Source: Elysia crispata (Eukaryota > Mollusca > Gastropoda > Plakobranchidae). Taken from it: a stretch of DNA of 64,000 nt. Numbering within the stretch: the first letter of the stretch is position 1; every line of letters starts with the position of its first letter. The translations under genes and the position numbers were made by a program. A model generated the notes under the pieces. It did no database searches. It was not told the origin of the DNA and was given only the letters and a program-made list of their open reading frames with translations. This document shows positions 35,707-47,647 of this stretch, in pieces. The stretch lies in NCBI GenBank assembly GCA_033675545.1, contig JAWDGP010001468.1, positions 789,001 through 853,000 on the forward strand, read 5' to 3'.

Positions 35707-38700
35707 AATTACAAATACCTCCTGTACCTATACATATCTTATTTTGATATTGTTGAATGTTTGCAGGATGCATGAACATATAAAAAAAAATTAAATGAAA
35801 CTGCAGTTTACGCCATCACTATGAACTATAAATATAGTAGGTAAGAAATTAATATGTTATTCTTGTTTGAATCTATAACATTCTCTTCCTATATAAATTG
35901 TTTACCTGCGCTTAAAATACATTAAAAAAGTAAACTGTCTGAACAACAACATTCCAATGCCATGACCTTTAGCGGTGCAAAGTATAAAATTTGAAATTGG
36001 ATAGATTTTATGAGGAAAAAAAATGGCTCTATGCATGGACCAAGATAAGAGTGAAGAAAACACGAAGGTGGTAGCGTTTCAGAGAAACAAGAAATCAACT
36101 AGTGACTACATGAAGAAAAAAAAAACATCCCATAGTGAAATGAGTATAATTTCTTCACACTGGTCAAGTTAAGCACAGAACCAGATGAAGGTAATGACTG
36201 GAATAAATTTAGGCGAAATATCTATGCAACATAGTCTTAAATGCTGTTTTAGCCACGATTTTTTTCTCAAAGGAACATAAAAGAAAAACATCTTTATCTG
36301 CAATTTATTCTTTTTTAATTTTTGCTTAAGTTTTGTTTTTAAATAGCACTTTGTTGCGGATTCCTCTCCCTGTTTGGATTTGCTAAACACATGAATAGAT
36401 GATACCTTGAGTTGATTCGCACAAAGGATATCTCGAAACTATCTCCCTAAAAATATATAGACGAGACTTTTGACCCAATTTTGGAGTTGGGGTCAGTTCT
36501 CTTCCTATGACTAGATTGAAGCTCCTCGAATATCTTTGATTTGCCTTTTTTTTTAAACCATTACTGTCCAATGATGCATCAAAGGAGTTAGTAAAATTTA
36601 TGTATGTGGATATTTTTTTCATCAATAATTACCGCTTGATTCGTTTCAGAAATTGGCAGATCACGACAGTTTTTGAAAACTTTTAATCATTTATTATTAT
36701 TGCCAATTCCACATTAGGTCGACATGTTCTTATCTATTTTCAACATTACTAGGCTTTCTCATGTTGATTTTAAAATCTTCGAAAAAAACGTTTTACCAAT
36801 TAATACGATTCGATTTTACGCATCGAAGCAGTTGAGGTTTACATTTAGAACTTTGTCACGCTCCAGAAACCGTGTTTTTACCGTGTACTTGGTGAAAACA
36901 GTCCCTGTTAAGGGTCAACCTAACTCGTATGATTACTGGCTTCAGTCTAACACTCCTAAACACAGTTTTCAACAACTTTTGTTAAAGCTACTAAGGGTTT
37001 AGGTAAACGTCAATAATACTGGTACTATCATTTTCAAAAATGGAAGCGGGTTTGTGATCTCTCCCTCGAGAACTGTAATGGTTTACAACGTTTTACATAC
37101 CGAGATCACCGTTACGAAAAAAAAAATCGTATTAAATAACGATACCAAAGTTCAGGGTCTCACATAATTGTCAGGCCATTTTGTAATAAAAATGTGCACA
37201 GAAGAGACCACTATCGTTAATTAAGTTTTTATCCCAATACCATGGCATTCAATGAGCCTGATTCGTGTTGAGACGGTATATTTGTGAATCCCGAAATGTT
37301 GGATTTGGCAATACGGAAAAAGAATTTTTAATTGAAAAATGAGTCAAACTGTTACGTACAATTTTTTCTACATTTTGCATGCCTCTTTCAACCTTTCAAT
37401 CATATTTTGTCTTCTCTGAGCCCTAATCCTTATTCTCTTTACCCCGATTATTATTCATTATCTTTTTCTTGATTTCTTTTTCCTTTTACTTCCACTTCTT
37501 TTTCGTCTCCTTCTTCTTCCTCTTTATCTCCTCTTTCTCTTCCTGCTTCTCCAACGCATGATTCTCTTCATCTTTCTCCTCCTCATCCTCCACTCAATCT
37601 TTCTCCTTCGCCGTCTCCTCCTTATTCTTTTTATTCTTAGTCTTGTTCTTTTTTCTGTTTTCATCAAAACAGAGAATACATTTCCACACCCAAGTCATGC
37701 CTTAACTTTTCTTTCGCTCACTAATCTTTTCCAATCTATTTCCTGCAATATTTAAAACTTTATTCCTGACGTGAGATCGGCAAAATTAGAAACAATTTTC
37801 ATCTTACAGGTAAGCCTCGATTGTTTCAACGACAAATGGAGGCTGCATTAATGGCCAAACTTTTTTCAATCCATCTATTCACCAGATCTGCATTCGCATC
37901 TTTGGCCAATGTCACGTACTTTTTTCTTCTTTACCATTATCTATAGTTAGACTAATACGGTTTAATTAATCTTCTTAATGGTTTATCTCTTTGTTGTATC
38001 CTATGTCGCCCATCTATCGGAAAGGATCCGTGCAACCTTTAGTATGCTCAGATCAGGTTCCATCTTAGATAGGTCTACAGTTTCCGTATCATTCGCATTA
38101 TTGTCATTATTCGCGAAAAATTCTAAAAATTCAATGTGATCATGCATATAATTTTTTCCATCTTATCACCCGATAAACGCCTCTTCTTCAACTGTTTTTC
38201 CTCTCCAGCGGGTAAAGCTGAATCTAAAGTGGTGAAATTATGTTAAATCCTAAGTCCAACGATCACGACAAATAGGAGATTTCGCCTTCAACTACTTCTA
38301 CATGCCAATACAACAAACCATTTCTACAAATTCATCAGAGAAAAAAAATCGCGAAAGTGACAAGATCAATCTCAAGATAACTTTACATTTTGTAGAGAAA
38401 AAGAAATCATGAAAAGTAGTTCCAAATGATTAAGATAAATTTAAACATTTTAGCTGCCAAAAATGTATAAATTGTTTTAGACTATGCAATATGAAGTAAA
38501 TGGAAATTAATATTGCAACGCTTTTGTATGTCGCGATCAGATATTGCAAATTAATGCTTTAAATAAATGTAACTAATTTATTAATGAAGCGATAGTTAGC
38601 TGTTCTTAAAGTTCTCTTCACGAGCCATTCTTTGAATTTTAAGAAGTCAATAGTTCTAATTGAGCAAGTGTATTATAATCATCAGTACCTCCAGGCGCGG

Positions 38701-39288
38701 TGTGTACATCTTCGCGAGGTTAGGTCTCCATATGTAGAGGAGGGCTAAAATTAAATTTGCTATAAAAAAAAAAAAGGCCTGAGATCAGCTTGTTCTGAAC
38801 GGGCTATTATCAAACAATCAAACAAAACTATTTCTGACGCAGAATCGCCTCTTTTGACGTCTTCCCCATTCTTCATGTCATAATTATTTCGTACACACAA
38901 AAAACTGCAACTTTAAATAGTCTGCATACTGTCAATTTACTAATAAGCCATTAATGAATGAAATATTTTCATAGGTCGATCAATCTCTGCTTCGATAACT
39001 TTTTGAATGATATAAAAAATCTATTTCAGTAACATTTTTAATTCAGACATTATTGTATTTATCTATTTATCTTTCATACTTTTGGTTAATGCAAAATAGT
39101 ATCATTGAAAATAAACTAACTGTGGTAAGGAGTTACAACAATTATGTCCTTTACTTTTGGGTTGCAAAGTATTGCAAAATATCAAGCAATACAAGATGCC
39201 ATACTTTTTATTTTACTTTTTTTTTTTTTAATTATATCTCTAATTTCGTGTGTTCAGGAAAGCCCTTGCGACTAGAGTTTCAGTTTCG

Positions 39289-39290
<2 letters not shown>
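35707..39290. other. Spacer without recognised genes
   Basis: AT-rich; a long pyrimidine-biased stretch at 37,380-37,700 (TTCTTC, CTCCTC). The open frame at 36,724-37,002 encodes no recognisable domain. Nothing could be assigned. Confidence 0.5.
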
Positions 39291-39509
<219 letters not shown>

Positions 39510-39751
39510 TAAATGTCACTAAATATGAGAACTGTGATGACAGTATTTAAATTAATCTTGACACAGCCGCCGCTTGGTTAACATGATATGGATTGAAATA
39601 GAACTTGCGCTTTCTTTCATCCATGTAACACCATTAAAAATCTCAACGTGGAGGATACGAGGAAATCTGAATCCTGACCTGTGCCCAAATCTATTATCTG
39701 TCTCATGCACACCGTCTCGTGTTGCTTCCCCCTATCCGTCTGTGTATTTCA

Positions 39752-39755
<4 letters not shown>

Positions 39756-39798
<43 letters not shown>
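39756..39798. repeat. (CT)n microsatellite
   Basis: Forty-two bases of CT, immediately followed by the dispersed repeat B1. Confidence 0.97.
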
Positions 39799-39802
<4 letters not shown>

Positions 39803-39850
39803 CGTGATGTCGCCTGATTCAACTGTCCGGTGGTGCGACTGCGACACTCG
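39799..39850 (+). repeat. Dispersed repeat copy B1 next to (CT)n (partner at 43,422)
   Basis: The first 30 bases (ACCCCGTGATGTCGCC onward) match 43,423-43,452 with only four differences, all C/T transitions. Weaker similarity continues for about 20 bases. Both copies follow a long (CT)n run. Confidence 0.7.
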
Positions 39851-40592
39851 CTGCTAGATCCAGAAATCTAGGCCTAAACAATTTAAAGTTGGTATGCCTG
39901 GCAAATGAAAACATCCGTCATCCGTGTCCTGCCCACGCTCTGTTGGGTTGAGAATTCTGGTTACACAAGATCGTCCGTAGCACGCAGTGAAAAATCTGTG
40001 GTTTATGTTGTACTCTGTGATCAGAGAAGACTCCCGGCGTATTATTTCTTTAGTTTTTAGTATTAAGCTTTAGTTAAAAGAAGTGGAGATAACAGATTGG
40101 CCAAAACATACTATTATTTTCTTTAACTTGGCGGACCTTGTGATTAAGACCTTATTTCCTCTGGTTGTTTAAATAAAGTGTTGATAATTTGAAATAAAAC
40201 AATTTTAAGATTCACACCTAAACTTGAATTAGTTTTAGATCTTGTAGATCTAAAAAAACTCACAGCCTTGTTTGTGATAAGAAACCCTAGATAACAGAGA
40301 TCCAAGCTAGATTAAGTTGTGAGACCACGCCTGAAATCTACGTAATTTAAGTTTTTATTTTGCACGAAGTTGCGGGATGGATTAGATTTAGACATCCATT
40401 GAAGACAATACCAGGTGAGTTTCTTTTTGTTCTTTTTATTTATTTTTTAATGTACGAGAAGTTAAGCTTTCAACGCAGAGCAACTCTATTTATTTCTGAT
40501 AAACCTTGCCAGTGTCTCCTGAATCGAGCTGAAGAATGGTTGGTTTTAAAAACTAGCAGAGAAAAGAATGAGTGAGTGATAGGTAGATGGGT

Positions 40593-40595
<3 letters not shown>

Positions 40596-40670
<75 letters not shown>
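40596..40670. repeat. (GA)n microsatellite
   Basis: Seventy-five bases of pure AG after a degenerate GATAGGTAGATGG lead. Confidence 0.98.
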
Positions 40671-40674
<4 letters not shown>

Positions 40675-41049
40675 ATGATTATGAACAGGTAAGCAGCAAC
40701 GAGGGAGTCTGTTAAACTAAATCACTTCCCTAAATAACCTTATACTATGTGTCTTTGACATGGGTGGAGTAAAATAATAATTTTGGTGAAGTTCAAACTA
40801 AATAAAAAAAAAAAACAACTTATACTGAAGCCAATTTTATGTTGAGTGCGCAATCTGCATTTTAGATAAAGAAAAGAAAAAAGATAAATGATGATAATTG
40901 TTGTCTTTTGCAAGGCTTTCTTGCGTTTCGCTTGTACTAGAATCATTTTCATTTCATGATCAAATAGTTTAGCTATCATTGTGGCTAGATCGCAAATATA
41001 AAAGCTTGTTTGTCAATATCTGATTACAAAAAAAAAAAAGGCGATCACA

Positions 41050-41205
41050 ATAACCTCAGGAGATCAAGTCCGTCGCCATCTCAACTTTCCTTGCACGCTT
41101 TTATGACATGAAAGGTGCTATCATATTGTCTTATCTCAGGTGAGTCACAGTATGCCCTGTGTCATGGTCACCACACAGGTTAAGCGAGCCATCAATATTC
41201 TAGAT
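41050..41205 (+). pseudogene. Protein-like fossil C1 (partner at 44,480-44,665)
   Basis: One frame reads QVRRHLNFPCTLL and, shifted, LSYCLISGESQYALCHGHHT. This aligns with the open frame at 44,431-44,697 (QACRRLDHFAKFF ... TECLISGESQCVPCHGHHT). Several differences in the conserved part are synonymous. The frame is interrupted here. The family is not recognised. A short open frame follows at about 41,247-41,456 in another frame. Confidence 0.5.
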
Positions 41206-41901
41206 GCGCGTCAGAGCCATTTCACAATTCCTTCAGACGGAATTTGGACCCTCACCAATCTCTGATGGAGGGGCACAAGGTCTCAAGGAACGTGACAAAG
41301 TTTTACCGTGCGATGCAACTCTCGATTGAATCACTACACCAGCGATTTGAGTACTTTCGGCAGACTATCAGCTCAGTTTATAAAACTATGAAAACAAAAC
41401 AGCAGCAACACCATAATATAATTACATGTATTAACATATCAAATAATTCGAATTAAGTTTCAGAGTACTTTAGTGGATATATAATTAGGAGTTATGTTTT
41501 TGGGTTTTTTTTTTGCCTGAAGCTGCAAGAGCGAGATTTTTGCTCGCCTTCATTTGTGTGTATGTTTGTGTATTAGGGGGGATATTATTTGAACAAGGTA
41601 AGACGCGTAGACGCCATGGTGTCACAATAAAACAGGTCAAGTCCAAGATGCCTGAAATAATAGTATCAACGATCGTGCACGTTTTGCTTTAGTCTCATTT
41701 GTACAAGTGGTTCTGATTAAATATATAAAAATTAATTGTAAGCAGGAAGTAAAAACTTGAAGCCGAATTCTTGTAAAAAAAAATCTGAACTATGGTTTTT
41801 GGTTTCGCCGAATTTTGTGCTCATAAAACAAGGAAAGGAAGAGGTAAATTATAAGCCATAATCTTTAAATCGAAGTGTGTGTGTGTTTGTGTGGGGGGGA
41901 G

Positions 41902-41903
<2 letters not shown>

Positions 41904-41940
<37 letters not shown>
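41904..41940. repeat. A37 homopolymer
   Basis: Thirty-seven consecutive A after a G/T-rich stretch (GTGTGTGTGTTTGTGTGG, G7). It could be a retroposon tail, but no element body was identified. Confidence 0.95.
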
Positions 41941-41941
<1 letters not shown>

Positions 41942-42219
41942 AAACTAAAAAAAACTGAATTTTTAATAATCCAGTGCAACCGCCTTTAGATGAGTTGTAA
42001 GCCAGTGTTACTTTGATCAACTTCTTTTTGTATTTAGTTTTATTTGATTCAACAGCGCATGGAACGAGACCTATTGCTCCGCCTAAAGACTCCAAATGTC
42101 GCTTAAACTTCAAATTTTCCTTACACATTATTGTTCCTAATGAGCACAATTTTTGAATACTTTTTTTATTTACCCTCATTTTCATTTATCCTTTATGTCT
42201 TGCTTTCTGTATGCCTATG

Positions 42220-42222
<3 letters not shown>

Positions 42223-42274
<52 letters not shown>
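42223..42274. repeat. (CT)n microsatellite
   Basis: Fifty-two bases of pure CT. Confidence 0.98.
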
Positions 42275-42277
<3 letters not shown>

Positions 42278-42687
42278 GTGTTTATGCCACCAGCATGTGA
42301 GATTACATTTAGCTATTTAATTTACAAGGCTTACCGATACCTTGATTTGACAACTGTTGAAATTTGCAGCAAAAACGCTTCATTTATATTAACGACTTTT
42401 CTGCGATACATGTAACAGATATTTGAATGTCTTTTCACAATCTGACATTATGCGTGACTTATGAAGCATGAGACACCATGGTCAAATATTTATAATACCG
42501 GGATGAACTGAACCTTCTCTTCTTCTTCTTCTACGTTCCGCTCTGTCCCTGTTTCTGTCTTCCCTTCAGCTTTTTCCAAATGTCACATGTTGCTTTCATT
42601 GAATTAGAGGGTGCACAGTCTGTTCAGCTAGAGGGCTGTGCCCCGTTTCGCTCTATCAATTTCGATTGGAGATTGATCTTTACCATG

Positions 42688-42790
42688 GGCTGCTGACTTT
42701 GGTAACAGACGGAATTTTATTTAATATCAAGTAACCAGTTGTTTACACCTGTTCACGTCTATACTTGAAACCTTTATTTCTTTGTTCGCC
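42688..42790 (+). repeat. Dispersed repeat copy A2 (partner at 34,924-35,030)
   Basis: Core TTGGTAACAGACGG at 42,699-42,712, then ATATCAAGTAACC and CTTTATTTCTTTGTTCGCC, in the same order as copy A1. Confidence 0.6.
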
Positions 42791-42967
42791 ATTCTCTATT
42801 TTACCTGTACTTTTCTCTTTGTCAAATTCGTTTGAGATAGGCTCTGCAAAATGTACGTGGGCGCAACATGAAAATTAATTTGAAGTAGAAATAGGAAACC
42901 ATCGCTGACAATCAGACCTGACAGAATATTTTTTACAGGCATAGTGTATGGGTCAATAAAGTTTCAT

Positions 42968-43015
42968 TAGTAGCAGCAGCAGTTGCAGTAGTAGTAGCAG
43001 CAGCAGCAGCAGTAA

Positions 43016-43079
<64 letters not shown>

Positions 43080-43127
43080 TGTTGTTGTAGCAGCACTAGC
43101 TTGTAGCAGCAGCAGCAGCAGCAGCAC

Positions 43128-43159
<32 letters not shown>

Positions 43160-43224
43160 TTAATGGTAATAGTACTGGTGGTGGTAGTAGCAGCATTAGT
43201 AGTAGTGGTAACAGCAGTAGTAAT
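42968..43224. repeat. (GTA)n/(GCA)n trinucleotide array
   Basis: About 255 bases of GTA with blocks of GCA. It is the reverse complement type of the (TAC)n array at 34 kb. Confidence 0.97.
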
Positions 43225-43326
43225 GAGAGAGAAAGTATGTTGTCTTATGATATAGATTACACACTATGTAAAGGTTGAAACAGAAAGGACAGGCTTTCTC
43301 AACTGAAAGGAACAGCTGCTGCTGCT

Positions 43327-43328
<2 letters not shown>

Positions 43329-43409
<81 letters not shown>
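43329..43409. repeat. (CT)n microsatellite
   Basis: About 80 bases of pure CT after GCTGCTGCTGCTG. Confidence 0.98.
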
Positions 43410-43410
<1 letters not shown>

Positions 43411-43421
43411 AGCATTCCTCC

Positions 43422-43475
43422 TACCCCGTGATGTCGCCCGATCTAACCGTCCCATGGCTCGATTGCTACCATCAG
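43422..43475 (+). repeat. Dispersed repeat copy B2 (partner at 39,799)
   Basis: TACCCCGTGATGTCGCCCG onward matches copy B1 and, like it, follows a (CT)n run, here after a 13-base spacer. Confidence 0.7.
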
Positions 43476-44058
43476 CGATATCAACCGCTATCACCTCTCG
43501 GCCTCGGATATGAAGCCCGGTGTACCTGACCAGTGGAAAATGTACTCGCTCCGCTTCCCCGCCTCTCCGCCTACTCTCGGTTGCGACAAGTGCACTCCTC
43601 AGTGGTTTGTGAGGAGCATACTTCAGCCGCTAACATAGATAGCAAAACTTGTTTATTCTTGTTGTAGGGTTACCAGAAAGTGTACAGTTAATAAGGATAC
43701 ATTTGCTACCCTTTGTATTATCTTCGCAGAAACATTTCGGCCATGTGAAATAGCCTTTCTCTACACTTTGGTTGTATTAATTTAACTTGAAATTAATACT
43801 CTGGGATGATATTATGAGTTAGACCCAAATTTTGTGTTAACAATAATATCTTAAAATAGATTGAACTTTTAAGAGATAACGGTCTCATTTCTGCATGAAG
43901 ACAAGCAAAATTTCGAGAACTGATAATTCAGTAAATCTTCTCAATGTCAATAGTCATATTTCATTGACTATGGAATGGATTAGATCTTGATCTAACTTTT
44001 AATACCAGTGTTAATCAAGTGAGGAGCACCCTTGTGGAAGAAGGTAAGAAAACAAAGT

Positions 44059-44097
44059 AGAGAGAGAGATAGAGAGAAAGAGAGAGAGAGAGAGAGT

Positions 44098-44177
<80 letters not shown>
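44059..44177. repeat. (GA)n microsatellite
   Basis: About 118 bases of GA with a few AT or TG interruptions near its start. Confidence 0.98.
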
Positions 44178-44179
<2 letters not shown>

Positions 44180-44430
44180 GTCGAAGCGCACTTGAGCGAA
44201 AGTTAAAAGAAGTCAGTATTCCTTAGAGCTCCTTAGAGATCTTTAAAAACGTTTAAAATGGTTTTACAGATGAAATACGTTCCTCAAAATCTGGCTATGC
44301 TTGATCTGCATCAAAGGTCGAAATCGTATCGTAAAATGAGCTAAAATCAAAAATTTATAAAAGAAACCATATTTTCCCAACTGTAAAAACCTTAATTTCG
44401 GAAATAGAAACAGCCTGATAATTCTGCACA

Positions 44431-44697
44431 ATGATAGTTTCTTTTACAAATCGGAATCGTTGTGAAATGATGACAGCGACTATCCAGGCCGCACAAGCCT
44501 GTCGCCGCCTAGATCATTTTGCCAAATTCTTCTCAAAAGATTTGCTTCGGTTTCAAGCCAGACTGGAAAAGTCACTGTCCACAGAATGTCTTATCTCTGG
44601 CGAGTCACAGTGTGTGCCATGTCATGGCCATCACACAGTTCATCAATATTTTAGCCTAGAGCAGCTCAGGGGCAGACTTAAAAAGGATTTAGCATAG
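44431..44697 (+). CDS. Unassigned open frame C2, 88 residues, paired with a fossil copy at 41.1 kb
   Basis: ATG at 44431 to TAG at 44,695-44,697. It contains an amphipathic helix-like stretch CRRLDHFAKFFSKDLLRF, then CLISGESQCVPCHGHHTVHQ with two Cys and three His that could bind a metal, then LEQLRGRLKKDL. A diverged copy with the same core lies 3.45 kb upstream. It could be an exon of a repeated gene or a piece of a mobile element. I do not recognise the family, and no splice sites are evident. Confidence 0.35.
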   Translation: MIVSFTNRNRCEMMTATIQAAQACRRLDHFAKFFSKDLLRFQARLEKSLSTECLISGESQCVPCHGHHTVHQYFSLEQLRGRLKKDLA

Positions 44698-45066
44698 ATC
44701 AGTCACTGACTTGTAAGAGGTGCAGACAAAATAGGAACAATGAACCAGTCAAAATGAAAATCCTACTGAACTTTTCAGTCCATTTGAACGATCCTGCATT
44801 GGATCACCAGAAACATTTCCATCTTTTTTTTTTTCGCTTTTGAATCCCATCAACACTCTTTGCCATGTATCTCAAAGGAAATAATCTGCAAGATAAATCA
44901 TGTATTAGAATTGGCGACGCATCCGGAGCTTCAACTATTGCTGTGCTGCTAAGATGATATGAAAAAAGCATTTACTCACCCCCCCCCCCCTTTTTTTTTT
45001 GCCTCTTCCCCATTCACACGAATCGTGGTGATTGAATACTTAGGTGGATATACCCAACCCCCTCCT

Positions 45067-45070
<4 letters not shown>

Positions 45071-45103
<33 letters not shown>
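45071..45103. repeat. (CT)n microsatellite
   Basis: Thirty-three bases of CT. Confidence 0.95.
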
Positions 45104-45109
<6 letters not shown>

Positions 45110-45569
45110 TACATATGCCCTTACTCCCTCATACAATACAAATTGAACAACGGCTGGATAACTCATTAACTCTGTTGATGGCGCAACAAAGCTGCGATCA
45201 TGCACGAGTGCAATAAACATTAATCGAGAACATCATCACAAGCAGCTTTATACGACTCCATATTGGATTTGTATTAAACTAGTCGAGTTCGACCCGTGTT
45301 CCTGACTATATTTTTTTCCATGTTTTATTCAGCTGATACAGCACAAGCAAGTTACCAAGCGGCAAGTTTTCATGGCAAATACAGGAATATTGTCAATGCA
45401 GTATACCTCTCCTCACTTACTTTTCTGCTCTCTAAAGCAATCATGAAGAGATGCCATGTGCGAAAAATGCTAATCGTATAGATCTGCGTGGAGAAAAGTA
45501 ACTTTTATCATTTTTTAGGTATATTTGCATGATTGATTGTCGCCTTTAGCCTTTTTCTCATTTTTCTTT

Positions 45570-45593
45570 CCACACACACACACACACACACAC
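45570..45593. repeat. (CA)n microsatellite
   Basis: Twenty-four bases of CA. Confidence 0.95.
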
Positions 45594-46060
45594 ATACCTT
45601 CCTATCAGTATAGCGATCCACTGTGACGCGAACCTCATCTTTCTTTATTCTTATGAATATTATTACACTCTTTATTTTTTCCCCAATTCCTTCTAACCAT
45701 TCAGGGCAAACTTTTTTTTTCTTCATTCCTGAACACAAATATTTTATTCACCGCAAAGGACCGGTCGTTGCTAGCGTGAAAAAATTTGTTATTGTGAATG
45801 GTTACTACACAATGTTTCCTTGTGTAGTCGGCCATGTAAGACCCAGAAGCTCCTGAAATCCGTAAATAAAGAACAGATGAAAACATTCTTACTGAAAAGA
45901 ATGAACCATTTATTTAAATGTAGGCGAGATATTATAAATTTTTAAGACATATTATGTTAAACTGGGTCGGCTTTGTGCAAAAATATTTCCATAGATGCTC
46001 TGTAATTATGTTGAATTTTTATTTTTTTTTAAATATAATGTTAAATAATAATCTCCTTGC

Positions 46061-46061
<1 letters not shown>

Positions 46062-46137
<76 letters not shown>
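46062..46137. repeat. (AT)n-(AG)n compound microsatellite
   Basis: AT run at 46,062-46,110 joined directly to an AG run at 46,111-46,137. This is the same AT-to-purine switch as at 39.3 kb. Confidence 0.97.
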
Positions 46138-46759
46138 CTGATCTTTTCACAATTATTCACATAGACGAGGAAGAGTGGGGCTCTTATCTTTAAGCTAATG
46201 AGTTGATAATTACTTTATCTAACTGTATATATCTGGTGTTATATCTTGTTACTTCCCCATTTACATACTTCTCTCGCCTCAATTCTCTTTTTCTTTTCTT
46301 AAACATGAAAACACAAAAGCACAATATCCGTTTCCCTACGTCAAAGATATTACCGATAGCGTGTTGCGATTTCACCACTATGTGTTTAACCTTGTTAACC
46401 CCTCTATTTGACTGTCTGTTTTTCCGCCCATCATAATTCTTTCTACCACTTTCCTACCTTCTCTCTATCCCTCTTTCCTCTTTCTCTTACTCTCCTTCCC
46501 CCACCCCCACCCGTTCTCTTCAATATTTATATTTTTATCTTACATGTCTTTTTGTCTCGATCATCCATTTTTGTTTATGCTTTAGCTCACTGGAGTTCTC
46601 ATTTAAAACTTAATGCTTGTATTAACCTAAAAACCTTTTCCCACAGCAACCTTTGACATATTTATTGATATTCATCCGTGAGATAATTTCTCAACCTTTT
46701 CCCATCAAAAGAAAAGTTGCGACCACATTCAATGTTATATTATTATGATTTTATGATTA

Positions 46760-46763
<4 letters not shown>

Positions 46764-46813
<50 letters not shown>
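46764..46813. repeat. (AT)n microsatellite
   Basis: Fifty bases of pure AT. Confidence 0.97.
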
Positions 46814-46817
<4 letters not shown>

Positions 46818-47546
46818 CAATCAAAAAAATCAAGATCCAGATATGTAGTTTCTCTGTGTCTTAGTCTCTATCTTTGTTTATATTTATCTGACGATTGCAA
46901 TCATCTATCTTAATGACTAGATGAGCTCAAATTTTTTGAATATTAATATGTCTGGCTGTTTTTCAGCCTATCTCTTTTGTGAATCTAACTTCAGCAACCT
47001 ATTTTTTATCCTTACGTCATTAACCCGTGTGTCTTTTTTTTCTTCCATCCAGTTTTCGCACATTTTCCCTCCTTTTCTTTGTTCCTCTTCTTCCCGACTC
47101 TTTCATTCTTTCTCTTACTCCCTGTCCAATTCTCATTTAGTCTGTTTTTCTTTGTATTTGTCTGTCCATCGCGCGCTCCCCTTCTTTCTCAATCTCTCCT
47201 CACCTTTGTGTACATTGCTCAAACTGCCACCTGTGGCCAAGTCAAATACTGAACTATTATGGTTCTCTGCTTTTACAAAAATAATGCAGTGCATGCAATA
47301 CCCATCTCTTGCTGTTATTTTATGGTCATAGATATTGATTGTGGCTAACAGCTTTATTATAAACTGATAATTATGGATGTTTTAACTGTCTAGAATCTAT
47401 ATTGTCCTAGCCAATTATAATATTATAATCCATATTAATTTGAAAATCGCATCTCTTGAAATAGCATCTTCCAAATTCTAAAACGTAGAAGAAGGACTTG
47501 TATACAGAAAATCTGGTCATAATAATTCATATGTCAGTGATTGTGA

Positions 47547-47647
<101 letters not shown>

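Noticed and set aside
36724-37002. 92-residue frame
   Set aside because: Composition is that of AT-rich noncoding DNA and no domain is recognisable.
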